Notes under the pieces: generated by a model
The model's input: the letters and a program-made list of their open reading frames with translations, nothing else
What the model was told of the DNA's origin: nothing
Databases searched by the model: none
Translations under genes and position numbers: made by a program
DNA from: an uncultured Clostridia bacterium
GTDB lineage: Bacteria > Bacillota > Clostridia > Lachnospirales > Bianqueaceae
Assembly: GCA_947570515.1 (NCBI GenBank)
Contig: CANOUM010000065.1
Location: forward strand, 1 to 8,211
Length of the DNA: 8,211 nt
Direction: 5' to 3'
In this document: piece after piece, positions 1-5,664 of the stretch
Layout: each line of letters begins with the position of its first letter
Numbering within the stretch: position 1 is the stretch's first letter

Positions 1-1097
1 CACTGCCGCCGCCGTCGCTATACAGTCAGTTTGAAGGAAACCGCAACATCAACCGGATTTTGACGGCACTGCGACGGATTGGCTTTGATGAGGTAGTGGG
101 CGTTGCCATGGGAGCAGAAGTCATTACGCAGGCAACGCGGCAGTACATTCGCGAGCATCCGCGCAGCGAGGAAGAGGGGCCGTGGATCTCCTCGGCATGT
201 CCGGCGATTGTTCGGCTGATTCAAAACAGGTTTCCTTCGCTGATCGACAACATATTACCCTTGATTTCACCCATGGAAACGGCTGCGCGCATTGCGCGCA
301 AGGCCTTTATTGAAAAAGGATATAAAGATGAAGAGATTGGTGTGTTTTTCATCACACCGTGCCCGGCCAAGGCGACAGAGGTGGCGCATCCCAGTATGGT
401 GGAAAAGTCAGCAGTGACGGACACCGTTGCACTGAACGAGATTTTTTATAAAATTCGGCCGATCATAAAAAGTATTCAGGGCGAGGATATCGAGGTGCTG
501 CAGCTGAGCGGTCAAGAAGGCATTCGCTGGGCGCATATCGGCGGTGAAAGCGAGAATCTGGGGCTCAAAGACGTGCTCTCGGTCGATGGGATTGATAATG
601 TGATTGAAATTATGGATCGTCTGGAGAACGGCGTTATTCAGCGTGTGGATTTTATTGAAGCTAACGCGTGTACTGGCGGCTGTCTGGGCGGTCCGATGGC
701 TGTAGAGAATCCATTCAGCGCAGAGACGAGGATGAAAAAGGTGCTGCGCCGCAATGAAAACCCTTGCTACAATAAAGAGATCCTCGACATCAAGGTGCCG
801 GTGGAGGCCGAAAAAGAATTGGAAGAGCTTGATAATATGCAGTTCAGCTCTGACATGCAGGAAGCATGGCGCATGATGCAGGAGCGGGATCAGCTCAACG
901 AACGCCTGCCGCAGATCGACTGCGGCGCATGCGGTTCGCCGTCTTGTTTAGCCTTTGCTACAGATGTGGTTAAAGGAAAGGTGCAGGTAGAAGATTGTAT
1001 TTTCCTGCTGCGCCAAAGGGTAAAAGAGGTGGCAGAAGAGATGGTGGCGCTTTCTGGAAAAATGCCGCCCAGCATCAAGCAGAAGGATGAAGAATAA
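1..1097 (+). CDS. hydS: Putative sensory [FeFe] hydrogenase, HydS-like (5' partial)
   Basis: The reading frame is open from base 3, so the gene starts upstream of the window. The upstream codons (PPPSLYSQF) match the family and rule out an internal TTG start at 60. The visible part is an [FeFe]-hydrogenase H-cluster domain with all four ligand cysteines: SSACP (Cys at 198), TPCPAK (Cys at 360) and ACTGGC (Cys at 669 and 681). A C-terminal [4Fe-4S] motif follows, C-x2-C-x4-C-x16-C (Cys at 921, 930, 945, 996). The protein ends about 32 residues later with no PAS or kinase domain. Compared by eye with HydA in this window, the proton-relay cysteine is Ala (195-197), and the relay Glu and Ser positions are also replaced. 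This fits the putative sensory hydrogenases, probably the PAS-less group D type found beside hydABC. It is a cytoplasmic redox or H2 sensor by inference. The missing N-terminus probably carries further Fe-S clusters. Confidence 0.85.
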   Translation, partial: LPPPSLYSQFEGNRNINRILTALRRIGFDEVVGVAMGAEVITQATRQYIREHPRSEEEGPWISSACPAIVRLIQNRFPSLIDNILPLISPMETAARIARKAFIEKGYKDEEIGVFFITPCPAKATEVAHPSMVEKSAVTDTVALNEIFYKIRPIIKSIQGEDIEVLQLSGQEGIRWAHIGGESENLGLKDVLSVDGIDNVIEIMDRLENGVIQRVDFIEANACTGGCLGGPMAVENPFSAETRMKKVLRRNENPCYNKEILDIKVPVEAEKELEELDNMQFSSDMQEAWRMMQERDQLNERLPQIDCGACGSPSCLAFATDVVKGKVQVEDCIFLLRQRVKEVAEEMVALSGKMPPSIKQKDEE

Positions 1098-1101
1098 AAG
1101 C

Positions 1102-1114
1102 GCCGCAAAGCGGC
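1102..1114 (+). repeat. Small GC hairpin between hydS-like gene and DRTGG gene
   Basis: GCCGC-AAA-GCGGC is a perfect 5-bp stem with a 3-base loop. It starts five bases after the hydS stop and ends three bases before the AGGAGG ribosome-binding site (1118-1123). No T-run follows, so it is not an intrinsic terminator. It may slow mRNA decay or shape translation of the next gene. Confidence 0.4.
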
Positions 1115-1130
1115 AAAAGGAGGAAACTAT

Positions 1131-1463
1131 ATGATTGTACGCGATCTGTTAGAGCTCGAAGAGCTTACGCTGATTCAGAAGGGCGACATGGAGGCCGAGG
1201 TCAGCGGCGGATATATGGGAGATCTTTTAAGCGTTGTGATGGGAGAGGCGCAGGAAGGTCAGGTATGGATCACGATTCAGAGCCATGTCAATATTGTGGC
1301 TGTAGCATCGCTTAAAGGGGTGCCGGCCATTATCATTGCCCATGGCTATGAGCCGGATGAAGAGACATGCAAGACAGCCGAGGAGGAAGGAATCGTGCTG
1401 CTGGGGACCAAGCTGGATCCGTTTTCGATTGCAAAGAAGCTGGTTCTGGAGAAAAATCTATGA
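1131..1463 (+). CDS. Stand-alone DRTGG-domain protein
   Basis: This 110-residue protein is made up of a single DRTGG-type domain, the fold also found in the N-terminal part of some phosphotransacetylases and in CBS-domain pyrophosphatases. The family core is visible: GGYMGDLLSVVMGEAQEGQ (about residues 26-44), then WITIQSHVNIVAVASLKGVP, then an acidic helix ending in EEEGIVLL. There is no signal peptide or membrane segment, so it should be cytosolic. The ATG follows AGGAGG by 7 bases. The stop overlaps the start of the next gene, so the two are probably translationally coupled. The biochemical role of free-standing DRTGG proteins is not established. Ligand binding with a regulatory output is a reasonable guess, and similar small proteins occur near clostridial hydrogenase genes. 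Family call is firm; function is unknown. Confidence 0.85.
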   Translation: MIVRDLLELEELTLIQKGDMEAEVSGGYMGDLLSVVMGEAQEGQVWITIQSHVNIVAVASLKGVPAIIIAHGYEPDEETCKTAEEEGIVLLGTKLDPFSIAKKLVLEKNL

Positions 1464-2026
1464 TGAAGGAACTGGCCCTGCATGTGCTGGATATTGGAGA
1501 GAACAGCGTGCGGGGAGACGGAAAGCATATTGAGATTCTGATCTGCGAGGACTGGAAGGAGAATCAGCTGACGATTCGGATTCAGGATGACGGACGCGGC
1601 ATTGCGCCGGAGATGCTGAAAACCATCCGCAATCCTTTCACGACCAGCCGTACCATGCGCAAAGTAGGATTGGGAATTCCGTTTTTAAATGATACCTGTC
1701 TGATGTGCGGCGGACAGCTGACGATTGAAAGTGAGGTTGGAAAAGGAACAACAGTGACGGCGCAGATGGAGCAGGATCATATTGACCGGCCGCCGCTTGG
1801 CGATATGCCCTCTACGCTTATGACGCTTTTTTCTTCGCATCCGGAAATTGCGTTTACCTATCGGTATCAGTACCGCGGGAAAGAAGAGGCAGAGATACAG
1901 GAATTTGCCGTGAGTACGGCAGAGCTGAATGAGATTTTGGAAGGGGTACCGCTGAGCACGCCCAGCGTATACCTGTGGGTAAAGGAATTTATCCGGGAAA
2001 ATATGGAAGAAATCAGGCAAATATGA
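1460..2026 (+). CDS. GHKL/HATPase_c ATP-binding protein (histidine kinase- or anti-sigma-like)
   Basis: This 188-residue protein has a Bergerat-fold ATPase domain in its first ~105 residues. The N-box is HVLDIGENSV (Glu14, Asn15), the G1 box is DDGRG (43-47), the lid has NPFTTSR (58-64), the G2 box is GLG (70-72), and GKGTTV (95-100) forms the last strand. No histidine phosphoacceptor (DHp) domain precedes it, so it is not an ordinary sensor kinase. It could be an anti-sigma-type Ser kinase or the ATPase half of a split kinase. The C-terminal ~80 residues match nothing I recognise. The ATG at 1460 overlaps the previous stop (ATGA), with GGAGA at 1448-1452; the ATG at 1463 is equally possible. 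Upstream in-frame starts fall inside the DRTGG gene and are rejected. A CxxC pair (Cys80, Cys83) lies just after the G2 box. Its place after the HydS-like gene suggests it may relay that sensor's signal (inference). Confidence 0.82.
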   Translation: MMKELALHVLDIGENSVRGDGKHIEILICEDWKENQLTIRIQDDGRGIAPEMLKTIRNPFTTSRTMRKVGLGIPFLNDTCLMCGGQLTIESEVGKGTTVTAQMEQDHIDRPPLGDMPSTLMTLFSSHPEIAFTYRYQYRGKEEAEIQEFAVSTAELNEILEGVPLSTPSVYLWVKEFIRENMEEIRQI

Positions 2027-2040
2027 CTTGAATGATAAGG

Positions 2041-2085
2041 AAATAAAGCTTATTAAAAACATATTCAAAAGCTTATTTACTTTTT
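2041..2085 (+). terminator. Weak AT-rich hairpin with T-run (possible terminator of the regulatory block)
   Basis: Bases 2041-2051 pair with 2069-2078 (10 bp, one bulged A at 2047) across a 17-base loop, and TTTTT follows at 2081-2085. The stem is mostly A-T, so termination would be weak. The same bases are also a direct repeat: AAAGCTTATT at 2045-2054 and 2068-2077. It lies between the ATPase gene and the promoter of the PHP-hyd operon, where a terminator would make sense, but a protein-binding role is equally possible. Confidence 0.3.
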
Positions 2086-2104
2086 GAGGATAGTTTGTTA
2101 TACT
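2076..2104 (+). promoter_or_regulatory. Candidate sigma-A promoter of the PHP-hydC-fdx-hydB-hydA operon
   Basis: TTTACT (2076-2081) and TATACT (2099-2104) are separated by 17 bases, and TG stands one base before the -10 (2096-2097), making it an extended -10. Transcription would start near 2111, leaving a leader of about 45 bases before the ATG at 2157. A second possible extended -10 is TGTTATAAT (2121-2129), but it has no clear -35. Either promoter would be overlapped by the Rex-like site. Confidence 0.55.
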
Positions 2105-2112
2105 ATTATCAA
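2095..2112 (+). promoter_or_regulatory. Candidate Rex operator
   Basis: TTGTTATACTATTATCAA matches the clostridial Rex consensus TTGTTAAnnnnTTAACAA (recalled from published Rex studies) at 12 of 14 defined positions. The two mismatches are symmetric in place: A to T at position 7 of the left arm and A to T at the fourth base of the right arm. It covers the TATACT -10 box, the expected place for a repressor. Rex is the NADH/NAD+-sensing repressor that controls fermentation and hydrogenase genes in Gram-positive anaerobes. The match was made by eye. Confidence 0.55.
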
Positions 2113-2144
2113 TGGAGTCATGTTATAATTTACATGGAGGAAAA

Positions 2145-2150
2145 GAGGAG
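2145..2150 (+). promoter_or_regulatory. Ribosome-binding site that sets the PHP gene start
   Basis: GAGGAG lies 6 bases before the ATG at 2157. This favours that start over the in-frame ATG at 2112, which overlaps the Rex-like operator and has no ribosome-binding site. A second purine run, GGAGG (2136-2140), lies just upstream. Confidence 0.65.
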
Positions 2151-2156
2151 ACATTC

Positions 2157-2870
2157 ATGAAGATCATGTGTGATTTACATATGCATTCCGCTCTTTCGCC
2201 CTGTGCGCTGAATGAGATGACTCCTAATAATATGGTCAACATGGCGCTGCTTCAAGAACTGACAGCGATTGCGGTCACCGATCATAATTCCTGCCGTAAT
2301 GCGGAGATGGTGATGAAGGTGGCGCAGGGTACAGGTCTGGTCGTAGTGCCTGGTTTAGAAGTGCAGACAAGAGAAGAGGTACATGTGGTCACACTGTTCC
2401 AAAAGCTGGAGGATGCGCTTGCCATGCAGGAGGAAGTCTATGCGGCGCTGCCTGAAATGAAGGCACCGGCTAAGATGAGGGAAAAGCAGCAGCTGCTGGA
2501 TGATGAGGATGAGATCATCGGATATGAAGAAAATTTGCTGAACATGTCTTGTGAGCTAAGCTTTGAGGCAGTAGCACAAAGAGCGGGTGTTCATCATGGT
2601 CTGGCCATTCCGGCGCATATAGACCGCAAGAGCTTTAGCGTTCTTTCTAATCTGGGGTTTATTCCGAAGGATATGCACTTCCCCACGCTGGAGCTTTCCA
2701 TGTATGCAGAAAAGGAAAGCTATGAGAAAAAGTATGCGCAGCAATACCGGCTGATCACGGCTTCGGATGCGCATGAGCTTGGCCTGATCGGTATGGCTCC
2801 CAGCGAGCTGGAGGTCGAGAGCGTTTCCGCTCACGGAATCTTGCAGGCACTGAGTCAGAGCCTATTGTAA
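2157..2870 (+). CDS. PHP-domain metal-dependent phosphoesterase
   Basis: This 237-residue cytosolic protein has the full PHP metal-site pattern: DLHMHS (His8, His10), TDHN (Asp42, His43), PGLEV (Glu68), EVHVVTLF (His76), PAHID (His154) and ASDAHE (Asp204, His206). An intact metal centre suggests an active phosphoesterase or nuclease. The family includes histidinol phosphatase, polymerase-associated PHP domains and the TrpH/RNase AM exonucleases; the substrate here cannot be read from sequence. The start at 2157 puts the first strand directly before the HxH motif. It is the first gene of the hydrogenase operon, 52 bases upstream of hydC, with its own promoter region. PHP proteins recur next to NuoE/NuoF-type hydrogenase genes in Clostridia, so a role in hydrogenase regulation or in clearing a nucleotide or damaged cofactor is plausible but unproven. 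Confidence 0.88.
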   Translation: MKIMCDLHMHSALSPCALNEMTPNNMVNMALLQELTAIAVTDHNSCRNAEMVMKVAQGTGLVVVPGLEVQTREEVHVVTLFQKLEDALAMQEEVYAALPEMKAPAKMREKQQLLDDEDEIIGYEENLLNMSCELSFEAVAQRAGVHHGLAIPAHIDRKSFSVLSNLGFIPKDMHFPTLELSMYAEKESYEKKYAQQYRLITASDAHELGLIGMAPSELEVESVSAHGILQALSQSLL

Positions 2871-2874
2871 CAAA

Positions 2875-2900
2875 GTTTTTCGGCGCAAGCCGGCAAAAAC
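2875..2900 (+). repeat. Intercistronic hairpin with GNRA-type loop, PHP-hydC gap
   Basis: CGGC (2881-2884) pairs with GCCG (2889-2892) around a GCAA tetraloop. After a 2-base bulge (2893-2894), GTTTTT (2875-2880) pairs with AAAAAC (2895-2900). No T-run follows, so read-through into hydC is expected. Such a structure could stabilise the hydC-B-A part of the transcript or mark a processing site. The strong AGGAGG (2908-2913) of hydC lies 7 bases after it. Confidence 0.5.
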
Positions 2901-2922
2901 ATATCTTAGGAGGTAATGTGAT

Positions 2923-3408
2923 ATGGCATGTAATTGTGCTAACGGCGCGGACAAAGAAAAATATGCAGAGCTTGATGCGTTTATTGCGTCTTTGCCCAGC
3001 ACCCATGGTGAATTGATCCGTGTGCTGCATACGGCTCAAGGAATTTTCGGCTATCTGCCGAAGGAAGTTCAGATCTATGTAGCGCAGAAGCTGGATGTTC
3101 CGGTATCAAAAGTATACGGCGTTGTAAGCTTCTATTCTTTCTTTACGATGAAACCCAAAGGAGAGTATGATATTTCTGTCTGCATGGGTACAGCCTGCTA
3201 TGTGCGCGGTGCGGAAAGCGTTTTGGAAGAACTGAAAAAACGTCTGGGCATCGATATCGGCGGTACGACGGAAGATGGCAAGTTCTCTTTGAGAAGCTTG
3301 CGCTGCGTAGGTGCCTGCGGCCTGGCTCCTGTTGTAATGATTGGAGATAAGGTATACGGCCGTGTGACTCCCGATATGGTAGAAGGAATTTTGGCTGAGT
3401 GCCAGTAA
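2923..3408 (+). CDS. hydC: HydC, NuoE-like [2Fe-2S] subunit of the trimeric [FeFe] hydrogenase
   Basis: This 161-residue protein has the size and layout of NuoE/HydC: a helical N-terminal half (STHGELIRVLHTAQGIFGYLP and following) and a thioredoxin-fold [2Fe-2S] domain. Cluster ligands are CMGTAC (Cys87, Cys92) and CVGAC (Cys128, Cys132), the C-x4-C...C-x3-C pattern. VYGVVSFYSFF (64-74) is the conserved helix-turn of the family. It partners HydB in the cytosolic HydABC complex, where it carries a [2Fe-2S] cluster near the flavin. The start is certain: AGGAGG lies 9 bases upstream. Two extra cysteines near the N-terminus (MACNC, Cys3 and Cys5) are not standard ligands. NuoE-like proteins also occur in formate dehydrogenases and complex I, but the downstream hydB and hydA settle the assignment. 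Confidence 0.95.
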   Translation: MACNCANGADKEKYAELDAFIASLPSTHGELIRVLHTAQGIFGYLPKEVQIYVAQKLDVPVSKVYGVVSFYSFFTMKPKGEYDISVCMGTACYVRGAESVLEELKKRLGIDIGGTTEDGKFSLRSLRCVGACGLAPVVMIGDKVYGRVTPDMVEGILAECQ

Positions 3409-3423
3409 ATAAGGAGAGCGAAA

Positions 3424-3819
3424 ATGGCTAAGATTAAATCGTTGGAAGAATTGAAAAAGATCAAAGAGCAGGCACAAAATTCAGTTTCGCTGCGTGTAAA
3501 GGGCGATAATATTGAAAACCTGATTCAGATTCGTGTCGCGATGGCTACCTGCGGAATTGCGGCGGGCGCACGTGAAACGATGGATGAGTTCATCAAAGTG
3601 CTGCAGGAAGAAAACATTGACAATGCGGTTGTGACCCAGACTGGCTGCATGGGATACTGCTATGCTGAGCCTACAATCGAATTGACCATGCCGGGTAAAG
3701 AGCCCATAGTATACGGTCATGTAGACAAAGCAAAGGTACATGAGATCGTAGAAAAGGGTATCAAGAACGGCGAGATGCTGGACGGCATCATTCCTGTGAC
3801 GCATAATACCGTTGAATAA
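3424..3819 (+). CDS. Small thioredoxin-fold (2Fe-2S) ferredoxin-like protein of the hydrogenase operon
   Basis: This 131-residue protein has a basic helical start, then a thioredoxin-like ferredoxin domain: IQIRVAMATCGIAAGARE (about 35-52), VTQTGCMGYCYAEPTIEL (about 70-87) and YGHV (97-100). The visible cysteines are Cys43, Cys75 and Cys79. The usual C-x4-C first pair is C-x4-G here (Gly48), so one cluster ligand is missing compared with HydC and with the N-terminal domain of HydB. From memory the ATCGIAAGA motif is common in homologues, so this looks like a family trait, not damage. It sits between hydC and hydB, 15 bases after hydC with AAGGAGA before the ATG, so it is clearly co-expressed. 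It may be an accessory electron carrier or a structural or maturation partner of HydB/HydC. It is not one of the three named subunits of the T. maritima enzyme. Confidence 0.85.
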   Translation: MAKIKSLEELKKIKEQAQNSVSLRVKGDNIENLIQIRVAMATCGIAAGARETMDEFIKVLQEENIDNAVVTQTGCMGYCYAEPTIELTMPGKEPIVYGHVDKAKVHEIVEKGIKNGEMLDGIIPVTHNTVE

Positions 3820-3850
3820 GCTGAAAGTTTTCATATTTTAGGAGGATATT

Positions 3851-5644
3851 ATGGCAGATTATAAGTTTCATATCCTGGTCTGTGGCGGTACCGGATGTCT
3901 GTCTTCCAATTCTCGTCAGATTGCTGAGAATTTGAAGGACGCTGTGAAAGCAGCGGGCATGGCCGATGAAGTAAAGGTGCTTCAGACCGGTTGTTTTGGT
4001 TTTTGTGAGAAGGGCCCGATCGTTAAGATTCTTCCCGACAAGAACTTCTATACGCAGGTAGCGCCGGAGGATGCAAACGAAATCGTAGCAGAACATATTG
4101 TAAAGGGACGTAAAGTGAATCGTCTTCTGTATGTGGATCCAGAGAATGAAAAGCATATTTCGGATGCAAAGCATATGGACTTCTATAAGAAGCAGATGCG
4201 TATTGCACTTAGAAACTGTGGTTTCATTGATCCAGAAAATATCGAAGAGTACATTGGTCGTGACGGATATCAGGCTTTGGCAAAATGTTTGACCGAGCTT
4301 ACGCCTGAGCAGGTCATTGAAGAGGTTAAGAAGTCCGGCCTTCGCGGACGCGGCGGCGCAGGCTTCCCCACCGGTATGAAATGGCAGTTTGCTCGTGGAT
4401 ATCAGGGCGACGAGAAATACGTTGTATGTAATGCCGACGAGGGTGACCCGGGTGCATTTATGGATCGTTCCATTTTGGAAGGTGATCCGAACAGCGTGAT
4501 TGAAGCAATGGCAATCTGCGGTTATGCTATTGGTGCATCTCAGGGTCGTGTATACATCCGTGCCGAGTATCCGCTGGCTATTCAGCGTCTGGAGACGGCA
4601 ATTGAGCAGGCTCGTGAATACGGACTGCTGGGTGAGAACATATTAGGAACAGACTTTTCCTTTGATATCCAGCTGTGCTTTGGTGCCGGTGCATTTGTGT
4701 GCGGCGAGGAAACAGCGTTGATTCATTCTATGGAAGGAAATCGAGGCGAGCCTACGACTAAACCTCCGTTCCCGGCTGAGAGCGGCTTCTGGGGCAAACC
4801 TACCAACGTAAATAACGTAGAAACACTTGCAAATATTCCGGTTATTTTCCTGAAGGGTGCAGACTGGTTTAACAAGATCGGTACCGAAAAGAGCAAAGGT
4901 ACAAAGGTATTTGCTTTGGCCGGTAAGATTAACAATGTAGGACTGATTGAAGTACCGATGGGTACGACTCTGCGTGAAGTTATTTATGATATCGGCGGCG
5001 GTATTAAGAATGGCAAGAAATTTAAAGCCGCTCAGACCGGCGGTCCTTCCGGAGGATGTCTGACAGAGAAGGATCTGGATACACCGATCGATTTTGACAA
5101 CCTGGTTGCCAAGGGATCGATGATGGGTTCCGGTGGTCTGATTGTTATGGATGAAGACGACTGTATGCCGGCAGTGGCTCGTTTCTATCTGGAATTTACA
5201 GAAGAAGAGTCCTGTGGTAAATGTACGCCTTGCCGTGTCGGTACCAAGCGTCTGACGGAGCTGTTGAAGGATATCACCAGCGGTAAAGGAACAATGGAGC
5301 ACATCGCTGAGCTGAAGAGAATTTCTCAGGTAATCAAGGATACTGCTCTTTGCGGTCTGGGACAATCTGCTCCGAATCCTGTTCTTTCTACTTTGGCTCA
5401 TTTTGAAGATGAATATATTGCGCATGTAAAAGACCATACCTGTCCGGCCGGTAAGTGTACAGCACTGCTGAAGTTCTCGATCAATCCGGATGTATGTAAG
5501 GGATGTACCCTGTGTGCCAGAAAATGTCCGGTGGGTGCGATTTCCGGTGAAGTGCGCAAGCCTCATACAATTGATCAGGCTAAATGTATTAAGTGTGGCG
5601 CTTGTATGGATAACTGTAAGTTTAATGCTATTTCTAAAAATTAA
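3851..5644 (+). CDS. hydB: HydB, NuoF-like NADH/FMN subunit of the trimeric [FeFe] hydrogenase
   Basis: This 597-residue protein has the full HydB architecture. A thioredoxin-fold [2Fe-2S] domain comes first: CGGTGC (Cys11, Cys16) and CFGFC (Cys48, Cys52). The NuoF FMN/NADH core follows with GLRGRGGAGFPTG (163-175), CNADEGDPGAF (193-203), GAGAFVCGEETAL (278-290) and GKPTNVNNVET (315-325), then an SLBB-like region. The CGKCTPC motif (455-461) with Cys501 binds a [4Fe-4S] cluster. Two C-terminal [4Fe-4S] ferredoxin motifs end the protein: Cys549/552/555/559 and Cys579/582/585/589. An HTCPAGKC segment (529-536) may belong to the zinc site reported in HydABC structures (recalled). HydB oxidises or reduces NAD(H) at its flavin, the presumed bifurcation site, and passes electrons to HydA. 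AGGAGG lies 5 bases before the ATG. CGT-rich arginine codon use suggests high expression. Confidence 0.97.
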   Translation: MADYKFHILVCGGTGCLSSNSRQIAENLKDAVKAAGMADEVKVLQTGCFGFCEKGPIVKILPDKNFYTQVAPEDANEIVAEHIVKGRKVNRLLYVDPENEKHISDAKHMDFYKKQMRIALRNCGFIDPENIEEYIGRDGYQALAKCLTELTPEQVIEEVKKSGLRGRGGAGFPTGMKWQFARGYQGDEKYVVCNADEGDPGAFMDRSILEGDPNSVIEAMAICGYAIGASQGRVYIRAEYPLAIQRLETAIEQAREYGLLGENILGTDFSFDIQLCFGAGAFVCGEETALIHSMEGNRGEPTTKPPFPAESGFWGKPTNVNNVETLANIPVIFLKGADWFNKIGTEKSKGTKVFALAGKINNVGLIEVPMGTTLREVIYDIGGGIKNGKKFKAAQTGGPSGGCLTEKDLDTPIDFDNLVAKGSMMGSGGLIVMDEDDCMPAVARFYLEFTEEESCGKCTPCRVGTKRLTELLKDITSGKGTMEHIAELKRISQVIKDTALCGLGQSAPNPVLSTLAHFEDEYIAHVKDHTCPAGKCTALLKFSINPDVCKGCTLCARKCPVGAISGEVRKPHTIDQAKCIKCGACMDNCKFNAISKN

Positions 5645-5664
5645 GGAAGGAGTGAAGAGAAGCT

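Noticed and set aside
60..62. TTG at 60 as the start of the first gene
   Set aside because: The frame is open to the window edge and the upstream codons fit the hydrogenase family (PPPSLYSQF), so the gene begins outside the window.
1367..1459. Longer start for the ATPase gene inside the DRTGG gene
   Set aside because: The extra residues look like out-of-frame sequence, while the ATG at 1460 has a GGAGA site and the usual ATGA overlap, and family similarity begins there.
2112..2156. ATG at 2112 as the PHP gene start
   Set aside because: It has no ribosome-binding site and overlaps the promoter and Rex-like site. The ATG at 2157 has GAGGAG at good spacing and begins right before the HxH motif.
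2881..2900. The PHP-hydC hairpin as an intrinsic terminator
   Set aside because: No T-run follows the stem, and a strong ribosome-binding site for hydC follows within a few bases.
4643..5566. A 307-codon open frame on the - strand opposite hydB
   Set aside because: It is fully inside the well-supported hydB gene, has no recognisable domain or ribosome-binding site, and reads as a codon-structure shadow.
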